The notes under the pieces were generated by a model, which saw nothing but the letters and a program-made list of their open reading frames with translations, ran no database searches and was not told where the DNA came from. The translations under genes and the position numbers were made by a program. A DNA stretch of 64,000 bases from Rhizobiales bacterium CCH10-E5 (lineage in GTDB: Bacteria; Pseudomonadota; Alphaproteobacteria; Rhizobiales; Beijerinckiaceae), in contig LSIG01000125.1 in assembly GCA_001556125.1 (NCBI GenBank), positions 5,194-69,193 of the forward strand. The letters are read 5' to 3'. Shown here piece by piece: positions 1-8,850 of the stretch; position 1 is the first letter of the stretch, and the number at the start of each line of letters is the position of its first letter.

Positions 1-1284
1 CCGTTTACGGCAAACCGGGCCTTCAAGCAGCGGCCGCGCATGATCTCCCGGGCGGAGGGCATGTATTATTACACCCCCGAGGGCAAGCCGGTGATGGACG
101 GCACGGCGGGCCTGTGGTGCTGCAATGCCGGGCACAAGCGCCGGCCGATCATCGAGGCGATCCAGGCCCAGGCGGAGGAACTGGATTTCGCCCCGAATTT
201 CCAGTTCGGCCATCCCAAGGTCTTCGCGGCGGCCGCGCGCATCGCGGCGCTGGCGCCGGGCGATCTCGACCATGTCTTCTTCGCCGGCTCGGGCTCGGAA
301 GCCGCCGACACGGCGCTGAAGATCGCGATCGCCTACTGGAACGTCACCGGCAAGGGCTCCAAGACCCGCCTGATCGGGCGCGAGCGCGGCTATCACGGCG
401 TCGGATTCGGCGGCATCTCGGTCGGCGGCATCGTCTCCAACCGCAAGTTCTTCGGCTCGCTGCTGGCGGGCGCCGACCACCTGCCCGCGACCTATGATCG
501 CGAGAAGCAGCGCTTCACCAAGGGCGAGCCGGAGTATGGCGCGCATTTCGCCGACGAGCTCGAGCGGATCGTCACCCTGCACGACGCCTCGACCATCGCC
601 GCCGTGATGGTCGAGCCGATGGCGGGCTCGACCGGCGTGCTGCCGCCGCCCAAGGGCTATCTCCAGCGCCTGCGCGAGATCTGCACGAATCACGGCATCC
701 TGCTGATCTTCGACGAGGTCATCTCCGGCTTTGGCCGGCTGGGCTTCGCCTTCGCGGCCGAGCGCTACGGCGTCGTCCCCGACATGATCACCTTCGCCAA
801 GGGCGTGACTTCGGGCACCGTGCCGATGGGCGGCGTGATCGTGCGCAAGCCGATCTTCGACGCCTTCATGAACGGCCCGGAGAACGCGATCGAGCTGTTC
901 CACGGCTACACCTATTCCGGCCACCCGCTGGCGGCGGCGGCTTCGCTGGCGACGCTCGACATCTATCGCGACGAGGGCCTGTTCGAGCGGGCGAAGATGC
1001 TGGAGCCGCTCTGGGCCGATGCGATCATGGAGCTGAAGGAAGAACCCAACGTGCTCGACATCCGCACGCTCGGGCTCGTCGCCGGCATCGACCTCGCCTC
1101 GCGGCCGGAGGGTGTCGGCAAGCGCGCCTATGCCGCGATGGAGCACGCCTTCCACGAGGAAGGCCTGATGATCCGCGTCACCGGCGACACCATCGCCCTG
1201 ACCCCGCCACTGATCGTGACCGAAGACCAGATCGGCGAGATCGTCGAGAAGACGAGGCGCGTGATCCGAGCGGTCGCCAACTGA
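1..1284 (+). CDS. Class III aminotransferase (omega-amino acid:pyruvate type), 5' end missing
   Basis: PLP-dependent transaminase of the beta-alanine/omega-amino acid:pyruvate family. The frame is open from base 1 and reads PFTANRAFKQRPRM before the first ATG at 40. This matches the usual N-terminal 'FTPNR.FK..PRM' segment, so the true start lies outside the window. The 427 visible residues are nearly full length for the family (about 440-450). Visible family features are GMYYYTPEGKPVMDGTAGLW near the N terminus, the GSGSEAADTALKIA cofactor-phosphate loop, the LIFDEVISGFGRLG segment and ITFAKGVTSG with the PLP-binding lysine. It likely moves an amino group from beta-alanine or another omega-amine to pyruvate. 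The exact substrate cannot be read from sequence. It converges on the yefM-yoeB pair, separated by a hairpin. Confidence 0.9.
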   Translation, partial: PFTANRAFKQRPRMISRAEGMYYYTPEGKPVMDGTAGLWCCNAGHKRRPIIEAIQAQAEELDFAPNFQFGHPKVFAAAARIAALAPGDLDHVFFAGSGSEAADTALKIAIAYWNVTGKGSKTRLIGRERGYHGVGFGGISVGGIVSNRKFFGSLLAGADHLPATYDREKQRFTKGEPEYGAHFADELERIVTLHDASTIAAVMVEPMAGSTGVLPPPKGYLQRLREICTNHGILLIFDEVISGFGRLGFAFAAERYGVVPDMITFAKGVTSGTVPMGGVIVRKPIFDAFMNGPENAIELFHGYTYSGHPLAAAASLATLDIYRDEGLFERAKMLEPLWADAIMELKEEPNVLDIRTLGLVAGIDLASRPEGVGKRAYAAMEHAFHEEGLMIRVTGDTIALTPPLIVTEDQIGEIVEKTRRVIRAVAN

Positions 1285-1290
1285 ACCAAA

Positions 1291-1320
1291 GGGCCTCGCC
1301 CCTTTCCGGCGGCGAGGCCC
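1291..1320. terminator. Hairpin between convergent genes, likely bidirectional terminator
   Basis: A perfect 10-bp inverted repeat, GGGCCTCGCC (1291-1300) and GGCGAGGCCC (1311-1320), lies 7 bases after the aminotransferase stop and just before the yoeB stop. It is preceded by AAA and followed by TT, so the U-tract is short in both directions. Its position between two convergent stop codons supports a terminator role. Confidence 0.6.
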
Positions 1321-1326
1321 TTGCAG

Positions 1327-1581
1327 TCAATAGTGATAGCGGCACTGCGCGATTTCGAGCCGGCCCTCGATGACGCGATAGACCAGACGGTGCTCGTCGG
1401 TGATGCGGCGAGACCACCAGCCAGCCTTATCGTGCCTCAACGGCTCCGGCTTGCCCCGGCCGGCGAAAGGCGTGCGGATGCATTCTTCAATGAGTTGCAG
1501 CACCTTCAACGCCGATTTCGGCTCATGGGCCGCTAGTGCGACCAATTCGCCCATCGCTCGGCGCGAGATGACGACATTCAT
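1327..1581 (-). CDS. yoeB: Type II toxin YoeB, RelE/ParE-fold mRNA endonuclease
   Basis: Ribosome-dependent mRNA interferase of the Txe/YoeB family. Its 84 residues equal the length of E. coli YoeB. The catalytic residues known from that protein fall at the same positions here: Glu46, Arg65 and His83, followed by the terminal Tyr84 in the diagnostic C-terminal CRYHY. The start codon overlaps the stop of the antitoxin gene by 4 bases (ATGA), the usual coupled arrangement. The toxin should be held inactive by the YefM partner and freed when the antitoxin is degraded. All key residues are present, so it is probably active. Whether it acts in stress physiology or is only maintained cannot be told from sequence. 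Confidence 0.93.
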   Translation of the reverse strand: MNVVISRRAMGELVALAAHEPKSALKVLQLIEECIRTPFAGRGKPEPLRHDKAGWWSRRITDEHRLVYRVIEGRLEIAQCRYHY

Positions 1582-1883
1582 TCCGCAGCATCGGGGCGCT
1601 TGGACGTGGCCTGTTCGACAAAGGCCTCAAGCTCGCCAACCGAGCCGAAGGTGATTCCTTCTCCGCGATCGAGTTCGGCGATCGACTCTTCAAGCGCTTT
1701 CGCATTCGCCGGGCTGGCGTGAAGATAGCGGGTCTCCTCATAGGAACCGAAATCCTCGAGCGAGAGCAAAACCGCCGCCTTGCCATTGGCGCGCATGACG
1801 ATGACCGGGTCATGATCATCCGCCGCCTGATCCATGATCTTGGCGAGGTTGGCGCGCAGATGGGAGTAGGTCACGACCTTCAT
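1578..1883 (-). CDS. yefM: Antitoxin YefM (Phd/YefM family)
   Basis: Antitoxin partner of YoeB, 101 residues from the ATG at 1883. The N terminus, MKVVTYSHLRANLAKIMDQA, is the family's DNA-binding half. The acidic C-terminal half (about residues 60-101) is expected to wrap the toxin. A TTG 27 bases upstream (1910) would extend the frame by nine residues (SHIWYKWL...) that do not fit the family, so the ATG is chosen. No strong ribosome-binding site precedes it; instead an inverted repeat suited to autorepression sits 7 bases upstream. The stop overlaps the yoeB start by 4 bases. The protein probably represses its own operon, with YoeB as co-repressor, as in characterised yefM-yoeB systems. Confidence 0.9.
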   Translation of the reverse strand: MKVVTYSHLRANLAKIMDQAADDHDPVIVMRANGKAAVLLSLEDFGSYEETRYLHASPANAKALEESIAELDRGEGITFGSVGELEAFVEQATSKRPDAAE

Positions 1884-1890
1884 GAGCCAC

Positions 1891-1910
1891 TTGTACCAGA
1901 TGTGGGACAA
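1891..1910. promoter_or_regulatory. Candidate YefM operator
   Basis: Imperfect inverted repeat TTGTACCA-GATG-TGGGACAA (7 of 8 arm positions pair), starting 7 bases upstream of the yefM ATG. The two TGTACC/GGGACA cores are 12 bases apart centre to centre. That matches the spacing of TGTACA cores described for the E. coli yefM operator. Binding here would block transcription of the pair. The assignment is inferred from motif and position. Confidence 0.5.
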
Positions 1911-1927
1911 TGAGGATAGGAGGTCGG

Positions 1928-2422
1928 TCAGCCCCGCCCCAGTTTCCCATACCGTGCGATCACCCGGTCGCGCTTCAATCGCGACAGGCGCTGGAGCCAG
2001 AAGATGCCGTCGAGCTGGTCGATCTCGTGCTGGTGGCAGGTGGCGAGGAAGCCTTCGGCCTGCGCCTCATGGGCGGTGCCGTCGAGATCGCGCCAACCCA
2101 CGCGGATTTTCGCGGGCCGCTCGACCTCTTCGGTAACGCCCGGCATCGAGACGCTGCCTTCGGTGGCGCGGCTCGTCTCCGGCGAGGCCCAGAGGATCTG
2201 CGGATTGGCGTAGGTCCGCACCTCGCCGGGCGTCAGCTCCAGCACGACGACCCGCAGTGGCACGCCTATATGAGGCGCGGTGATGCCGACGCCGGGCGCG
2301 GCGCGCATCGTCTCCAGCAGATCGGCGGCGAGCTGCCGCAGCTCGCTGTCGAAGCGCTCGACCGGCTCCGCGACCGCGCGCAGGCGCGGATCGGGGAAGC
2401 GGAGGATCGGCCGGATCGCCAA
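1928..2422 (-). CDS. Peptide deformylase-like protein with degenerate metal site
   Basis: A 164-residue protein with the peptide deformylase fold signature but altered at each diagnostic motif. Motif 1 reads GVGITAPHIG, with His where Gln50 is expected. Motif 2 reads EGSVSMPGV, with Ser90 replacing the metal-binding Cys. Motif 3 reads HEIDQ, keeping His132 and Glu133 but with Gln136 replacing the second metal-binding His. Numbering by this start coincides with E. coli Def. The start is TTG at 2422, preceded by GAGG five bases away; longer versions would overlap the fadJ-like gene. It follows that gene by 7 bases and is probably cotranscribed. An active genomic deformylase presumably lies elsewhere. 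This one is likely catalytically impaired or repurposed. Confidence 0.8.
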   Translation of the reverse strand: MAIRPILRFPDPRLRAVAEPVERFDSELRQLAADLLETMRAAPGVGITAPHIGVPLRVVVLELTPGEVRTYANPQILWASPETSRATEGSVSMPGVTEEVERPAKIRVGWRDLDGTAHEAQAEGFLATCHQHEIDQLDGIFWLQRLSRLKRDRVIARYGKLGRG

Positions 2423-2429
2423 GGCCGCC

Positions 2430-4634
2430 TCAGGCGGCGGCTTTGGCCGCCGCTGCGCCGTAATAGCTCTCGCCGGTCTTGGCCATGCGCTTGAGCTGGC
2501 GGTTGGGCTTGAAGCGCTCGCCATGCTTCTTGGCCAGGCTCTCGCAGAGCTTCACGAAGGCGGCTGCGCCCATATTGTCGATGAAGGACAGCGTGCCGCC
2601 CGAATAGGGCGCGAAGCCGAAGCCGATGATCGAGCCGACATCGGCCTCGCGCGGATCGGTGACGACGCCTTCCTCATAGGTGCGGGCTGCCTCCAGCGCC
2701 TGCGTGACCAGAAGACGGTGCTGCAGCTCCTGCATGTCGACCTGCTCCGGCGACAACCGCTTGCCGACCAGATCGGCGAGGCCTGGCCAGAGGCGCTTGG
2801 GCCCGGCTTCCGGATAGTCATAGAAGCCCTTGCGGTTCTTCCGGCCGAGACGCCCGTGCTTCTCGACCATGTCGGAGAGCAGTTTCTCCTGAGCGGGATC
2901 GACGGCGCCCTCGCCGAGCTGGGCCTTCGTCGCCTTCAGCACCTTGAAGGCGAGATCGACCGCGACCTCGTCATTGAGCGAGAGCGGGCCGACCGGCATG
3001 CCGGCCTGCTTGCCGGCCGCCTCGATCATCGCGGGCGGCACGCCCTCCATCAGCATGAGATGGCCTTCGCGCAGATAATTGCCGACGCAGCGATTGGCGT
3101 AGAAGCCGCGCGTGTCGTTGACGACGATCGGCGTCTTCTTGATGGCGCGGACGAAGTCGAGCGCCATGGCGAGCGCCTTCTTGCCGGTCTTTTTGGCCAT
3201 GATGACCTCGACCAGCAGCATTTTCTCGACCGGCGAGAAGAAATGGATGCCGATGAAGTTCTGCGGCCGCAGGGAGTGCGACGCGAGACCGGTAATGGGC
3301 AAAGTGGAGGTGTTGGAGCCGAAGATGGTCTTCGGCCCGACGGCGGCTTCGACCTTGGCGATGACCTCGGCCTTGACCTTGGGATCCTCGAAGACGGCCT
3401 CGACCACGAGGTCGCAGCCCTTGAGCGCTGTATAGTCTGCGGTCGCGGTGATGCGGGAGAGCAGCGCGTCGCGGTCGGCGGTCTTGGCGCGGCCCTTCAT
3501 GATCTGGTCGGAGACCAGCTTGTGCGAATAGGCCTTGCCCTTGTCGGCTGCCTCCTGGTCGCGGTCGACCAGGACGACCTCGAGGCCGGCCTGGGCCGTG
3601 ACATAGGCGATGCCGGCGCCCATGAAGCCGGCGCCGACGACGCCGACCTTCTTCAGCTTGCTCGGCGGCAGATCGGCCGGGCGGCGCGCGCCCTTGTTGA
3701 GCTCCTGCATCGAGACGAAGAGCGAGCGGATCATCGAGGCCGCCTCCTTCGTCCGCAGTATCTTGGCGAAGTAGCGGCTCTCGACCTTGAGGCCGAGATC
3801 GATCGGGAGCTGCAGGCCCTCATAGACCGCCGAGAGGATGGCCCGCGCCGCCGGGTAGTTGTCGTTGGTCTCGCGGCGATAGATCGCGTTGGCGGGCGGC
3901 CAGATCTGCATGCCGGCCGGCGAATAAACCTTGTTGGAGGGCAGCTTGAACTTCGGATCGTCCCAAGGCGCCTTCGCCTGCGGGTTGGCCTTGAGCCACT
4001 CCTTTGCGTTGGCCACGAGCTGATCGCGCGGGACGACAGCATGAACCAGGCCGGTGTTGCGGGCCGGCAGCGCCTTCACCTGCTCGCCCTTGAACATCAT
4101 CTGCAGGGCGTCGCCGGTCTGCATCAGCCGGGCGACACGCTGGGTGCCGCCGGCGCCGGGGAAGAGCCCGACCTTGATCTCCGGCAGGCCGACGCGGGTC
4201 GAGGCATCGTCGGAGACGACGCGATACTGGCAGGCGAGCGCGAGTTCGAAGGCGCCGCCGAGGCAGACGCCGTGAATCGCGGCGGCGAAGGGTTTCCCGC
4301 AGGTCTCGAGCTTGCGGTAGAGCAGCGAGAGCTTGCGGCTCTCGTCGAAGAAGGACTGCATCGCGACGGGCTCGCCCTTCTCCTTGGCGAGACGGATGTA
4401 GAGGTCGCGCAGGCCCTGCAGCATGGTCAGGTCGGCGCCGCCGGAGAAGGCCTCCTTGCCGGAGGTGATGACGCAGCCCTTGATCGCTTCGTCGCCGGCA
4501 ACCGCGTCGATAATCTGGTCGATCTCGGCCATCAGCTCGGGCGTGATGACGTTCATCGAGCGGCCGGGCATGTCCCAGGTCGCGGTCGCGATGCCGTCGG
4601 AATCGGTCTCGAAGCGGAAATTTGTGAGGTTCAT
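2430..4634 (-). CDS. FadJ-type multienzyme: enoyl-CoA hydratase / 3-hydroxyacyl-CoA dehydrogenase
   Basis: Bifunctional beta-oxidation protein of 734 residues. The N-terminal crotonase domain (about 1-200) has the oxyanion-hole segments SGGADLTML and IHGVCLGGAFELALA and the catalytic-Glu region GLPEIKVGLFPGAGGTQR. The NAD-binding dehydrogenase domain begins near residue 330 with VGVVGAGFMGAGIAY and continues with IGIHFFSPVEKM, which carries the catalytic His. C-terminal dehydrogenase domains follow. The ATG at 4634 is chosen because GAGGAG lies just upstream; an in-frame start at 4649 would overlap the thiolase stop. The gene follows the thiolase by 11 bases, so the two form the usual alpha/beta pair: hydration, dehydrogenation, then thiolytic cleavage. 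FadB and FadJ types cannot be separated by reading alone. Confidence 0.92.
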   Translation of the reverse strand: MNLTNFRFETDSDGIATATWDMPGRSMNVITPELMAEIDQIIDAVAGDEAIKGCVITSGKEAFSGGADLTMLQGLRDLYIRLAKEKGEPVAMQSFFDESRKLSLLYRKLETCGKPFAAAIHGVCLGGAFELALACQYRVVSDDASTRVGLPEIKVGLFPGAGGTQRVARLMQTGDALQMMFKGEQVKALPARNTGLVHAVVPRDQLVANAKEWLKANPQAKAPWDDPKFKLPSNKVYSPAGMQIWPPANAIYRRETNDNYPAARAILSAVYEGLQLPIDLGLKVESRYFAKILRTKEAASMIRSLFVSMQELNKGARRPADLPPSKLKKVGVVGAGFMGAGIAYVTAQAGLEVVLVDRDQEAADKGKAYSHKLVSDQIMKGRAKTADRDALLSRITATADYTALKGCDLVVEAVFEDPKVKAEVIAKVEAAVGPKTIFGSNTSTLPITGLASHSLRPQNFIGIHFFSPVEKMLLVEVIMAKKTGKKALAMALDFVRAIKKTPIVVNDTRGFYANRCVGNYLREGHLMLMEGVPPAMIEAAGKQAGMPVGPLSLNDEVAVDLAFKVLKATKAQLGEGAVDPAQEKLLSDMVEKHGRLGRKNRKGFYDYPEAGPKRLWPGLADLVGKRLSPEQVDMQELQHRLLVTQALEAARTYEEGVVTDPREADVGSIIGFGFAPYSGGTLSFIDNMGAAAFVKLCESLAKKHGERFKPNRQLKRMAKTGESYYGAAAAKAAA

Positions 4635-4645
4635 GGCGGCTCTCC

Positions 4646-5854
4646 TCAAACCCGTTCGATAATGGTGGCGACGCCCATGCCGGCGGCGACGCAGAGCGTC
4701 ACCAGGGCGGTGTTCTTGTCGGTGCGCTCCAGCTCGTCGAGCACGGTGCCGAGGATCATCGCTCCCGTCGCGCCGAGGGGATGGCCCATGGCGATCGCGC
4801 CGCCATTCACGTTCAGGATGGCGTCGTCGATGTCGAAGGCCTGCTGGAAGCGCAGCACGACCGAGGAGAAGGCCTCGTTCAGCTCGAAGAGATCGATGTC
4901 TTTCGTCGTCATGCCGGCCTTGCGCAGCACGAGCTCGGTGACGTCGACCGGGCCGGTCAGCATCAACGCGAGGTCCGAGCCGATGGTGGCGAAGGCGCGG
5001 ATGCGAGCGCGGGGCTTTAGGCCCGCAGCCTTGCCGCCCTTCTTCGAGCCGACGAGCACGGCGGCCGCGCCATCGACGATGCCCGAGGAGTTGCCGGCAT
5101 GGTGGACGTGGTTGACGAACTCGACATCCGGGTGTGCCGCGGTCGCGACCGCGTCGAAGCCGCCCATCTCGCCCATCTGGACGAAGGAGGGCTTGAGCGC
5201 GGCGAGCGCCTGCATGTCGGTGCCCGGGCGGATCGTCTCGTCGCGGGCGAGGATGGTCAGGCCGTTGACGTCGGTAACCGGGATCACCGAATTCGCGAAG
5301 CGCCCGGCCTCCCAGGCGGCGTGAGCGCGCTTGTGCGAGCGCACGGCATAGGCGTCGACATCGTCACGCGAGAAGCCGTATTTCGTCGCGATCAGATCGG
5401 CCGAGATGCCCTGCGGCATGAAGTAGGTGTCGATGGCGACGGAAGGATCGACCGCGATGCCGAAACCCGAGGCGCCCATGCCGACGCGGCTCATGCTCTC
5501 GACGCCGCCGCCGATCGCCAGCTCCTTCTGGCCCGACATCACCTGCGCCGCAGCGAGGTTCACCGCATCCAGCCCCGAGGCGCAGAAGCGGTTGATTTGG
5601 ATGCCCGGCACCTCCTTGCCGTAGCCGGCCTTGAGCGCGACCGTGCGGGCGATGTCGGCGCCGGCCTCGCCGACGGGATCGACGCAGCCGAAGACGACGT
5701 CCTCGACGAGCTTCGTGTCGAGCTCGTTGCGATCCCGGAGCGCGCGCAGCGTCGTGGTGCCGAGCTCGATCGCGGTGACCTCGTGCAGCGAGCCGTCGGC
5801 CTTGCCCTTACCGCGCGGCGTGCGGACATGGTCGTAGATGAATGCGTCTGCCAT
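4646..5854 (-). CDS. Acetyl-CoA C-acyltransferase (thiolase, FadA/FadI type)
   Basis: Type II thiolase of 402 residues that cleaves 3-ketoacyl-CoA with CoA in the last step of beta-oxidation. The acyl-accepting cysteine lies in NRFCASGLDAVN near residue 90. The C-terminal signature GGAIAMGHPLGATGA supplies the catalytic His, and CVAAGMGVATII supplies the second catalytic Cys. The ATG at 5854 opens a normal-length protein. It lies downstream of an acyl-CoA dehydrogenase across a 148-base spacer holding a palindromic repeat, and just upstream of the FadJ-like gene. This supports a beta-oxidation role rather than a biosynthetic PhaA role. Confidence 0.93.
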   Translation of the reverse strand: MADAFIYDHVRTPRGKGKADGSLHEVTAIELGTTTLRALRDRNELDTKLVEDVVFGCVDPVGEAGADIARTVALKAGYGKEVPGIQINRFCASGLDAVNLAAAQVMSGQKELAIGGGVESMSRVGMGASGFGIAVDPSVAIDTYFMPQGISADLIATKYGFSRDDVDAYAVRSHKRAHAAWEAGRFANSVIPVTDVNGLTILARDETIRPGTDMQALAALKPSFVQMGEMGGFDAVATAAHPDVEFVNHVHHAGNSSGIVDGAAAVLVGSKKGGKAAGLKPRARIRAFATIGSDLALMLTGPVDVTELVLRKAGMTTKDIDLFELNEAFSSVVLRFQQAFDIDDAILNVNGGAIAMGHPLGATGAMILGTVLDELERTDKNTALVTLCVAAGMGVATIIERV

Positions 5855-5904
5855 CAGGGGCCTCCCGGGCTGGCCGCTGCGAGGCGGCTCATTTTCGTGC
5901 CGGA

Positions 5905-5994
5905 CGTCATGGTCGGGCTTGACCCGACCATCTCGTCATCCAGCGGCGTGTGCAAGGTCTGCGAGAAATGGTCGGGCCAAGCCCGACCATGACG
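5905..5994. repeat. Dispersed palindromic repeat, copy 1
   Basis: Long inverted repeat with 27-base arms (5905-5931 and 5968-5994) that pair with one mismatch around a 36-base loop. Core motif is CGTCATGGTCGGGCTTGACC with its complement. It sits in the same-strand spacer between the acyl-CoA dehydrogenase stop and the thiolase start on the minus strand. It belongs to the same family as copies at 27658, 30534, 38331, 45395 and 49297. In RNA it would form a strong hairpin that could attenuate readthrough or protect upstream mRNA. Confidence 0.9.
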
Positions 5995-6002
5995 CGCGAT
6001 GC

Positions 6003-7799
<1,797 letters not shown>

Positions 7800-7848
7800 G
7801 GCGTTCCTCCCTCGCGTCGGCCGGGCGTCTGCGACAGCGACGCTCCGT

Positions 7849-7870
7849 GATAGTTCACATCTAAACTATC
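7849..7870. promoter_or_regulatory. Perfect inverted repeat upstream of the acyl-CoA dehydrogenase
   Basis: GATAGTT and AACTATC form perfect 7-base arms around an 8-base spacer, centred about 60 bases upstream of the dehydrogenase ATG in an otherwise GC-rich spacer. The AT-rich, dyad-symmetric site is a plausible operator or promoter element for the beta-oxidation genes. The binding protein is unknown; the MerR protein encoded just upstream or a TetR-type repressor elsewhere are candidates. Confidence 0.45.
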
Positions 7871-7940
7871 TAGCCACGCTTGGCAAGGAAGCTCGCGCGT
7901 TCGTGCTCGCAGGACAAAGGCGGGAGGCCCGGAAAGACGA

Positions 7941-7965
7941 ACGCCCCGGCCGCTGGCCGGGGCGT
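7941..7965 (-). terminator. Rho-independent terminator after merR
   Basis: Perfect 11-bp stem (7941-7951 pairing with 7955-7965) with a 3-base loop, located 72 bases past the merR stop. Read on the minus strand it is followed by TCGTCTTT, a modest U-rich run. It would separate merR from the acyl-CoA dehydrogenase gene, which then needs its own promoter around 7850. Confidence 0.65.
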
Positions 7966-8037
7966 CGATGACGGGTATCGATGTTCACAACATCCGGCGG
8001 GCGGAGCCGACCGGCGTCGCAAGGCCCAGGGCGGAGC

Positions 8038-8493
8038 TCAAGCCTTGGCGAAGCGGGCAGCGGACGCTTCCAGCTCGGCGATGGCGTCGTCGATCTCGGA
8101 TCGCTGAGTCCGCAGCAGCTCGAGCTGCTCGAGGACCTGCTCGCGGCTGAGCTGGAGGCCGCCGACGGAGGCGGCGCCACCCTCGGCGCCCTTCTTGTCC
8201 TCATTGGCCAGCATGGCGCGGATCTCGACCAGCGTGAAACCGAGCTGCTTGCCCTTCAGGATCAGGGCGAGGCGGGCGCGATCGCGGCTGGAATAGATGC
8301 GCGTCATGCCCGAGCGGGCCGGCGCGATCAGACCGCGTGATTCGTAGAAGCGCAGCGTGCGCAGCGTTACGCCGAAATCGCGGGCGAGATCGCTGATGGT
8401 GAAGCCGCCGGAAGCATCGGCGTCGTTCTGAGCGGGATCGGCACGGCCGTTATCGATCGAGGCGGCCGCCAGAGCGGAGCTTTGGCGAGACAT
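8038..8493 (-). CDS. MerR-family transcriptional regulator (beta-oxidation or acyl-CoA linked)
   Basis: A 151-residue MerR-type regulator. The N-terminal winged helix-turn-helix reads FTISDLARDFGVTLRTLRFY followed by ESRGLIAPARSG, the hallmark of the family. A coiled-coil dimer helix follows (EQVLEQLELLRTQRSEIDDA). No cysteine cluster for metals is present, so it is probably of the acyl-CoA/LiuR-like type rather than a metal sensor. The ATG at 8493 is preferred, with AAGGA nine bases upstream; a TTG at 8502 is possible. It heads the beta-oxidation genes on the same strand and is likely their regulator, a common arrangement in alphaproteobacteria. A perfect dyad upstream suggests autoregulation. 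Confidence 0.88.
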   Translation of the reverse strand: MSRQSSALAAASIDNGRADPAQNDADASGGFTISDLARDFGVTLRTLRFYESRGLIAPARSGMTRIYSSRDRARLALILKGKQLGFTLVEIRAMLANEDKKGAEGGAASVGGLQLSREQVLEQLELLRTQRSEIDDAIAELEASAARFAKA

Positions 8494-8598
8494 CGGGTTC
8501 AATCCTTGAATGCGGAAAATAGGTCGCCATGAGAATCAGGCGATCTTGGGATGGCCCCTTCTACGACAAACCCTCTCCTAGCGTCAGGTAATGTGACC

Positions 8599-8613
8599 CT
8601 TACCTGAGGTAAG
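8599..8613. promoter_or_regulatory. Candidate MerR operator (perfect dyad)
   Basis: CTTACC-TGA-GGTAAG, a perfect inverted repeat about 106 bases upstream of the merR ATG. A further GGTAA/TTACC pair overlaps it on either side (8587-8618). MerR regulators bind dyads placed in the spacer of their own promoter, so this is the best candidate for autoregulation. It is inferred from symmetry and position only. Confidence 0.45.
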
Positions 8614-8667
8614 TTACCGTTAGCCGAAGCCCGGGGCCGGCTTGCGTCCCCTGCCGTTCGGGAAAAA

Positions 8668-8695
8668 TTAACCCTTGGGGTCGGAATCTTAACCC
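8668..8695 (+). promoter_or_regulatory. Two TTAACCC half-sites, possible CtrA boxes
   Basis: Direct repeats of TTAACCC at 8668-8674 and 8689-8695, 21 bases apart and so on the same DNA face, upstream of the PodJ-like gene. TTAACC resembles the CtrA half-site. The full TTAA-N7-TTAA arrangement is not present. Cell-cycle control would suit a polarity gene, but this is speculative. Confidence 0.25.
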
Positions 8696-8850
8696 GCTGT
8701 TTACCACGTCGACCAAAAGCTCGCGCTTGCAGATCGGCGTCCTGCCTGTGGCAACCTATTCTTCAGGTGTCGACGATCCGCAGGAAGCCGCGGCGTTCAG
8801 GGGCCTGCGTCTTCCGGTCTGGTTCGGAAGCCCCGAAGGCGAGCGTCAAC

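Larger units (their letters stand above)
8494..8850. other. Divergent intergenic region between merR and the PodJ-like gene
   Basis: This 357-base spacer carries the control signals of two diverging genes and no convincing coding frame. It holds the dyad at 8599-8613 on the merR side and two TTAACCC direct repeats (8668-8674, 8689-8695) on the PodJ-like side. The stretch 8767-8850 is open in the PodJ-like frame from a GTG, but its residues do not resemble the family start. Confidence 0.6.

Noticed and set aside
2280..5324. Very long plus-strand frame (1014 codons) opposite the FadJ and thiolase genes
   Set aside because: It is the complement of two genes with clear catalytic motifs. Its composition is typical of antisense frames in GC-rich DNA, with no recognisable domain.
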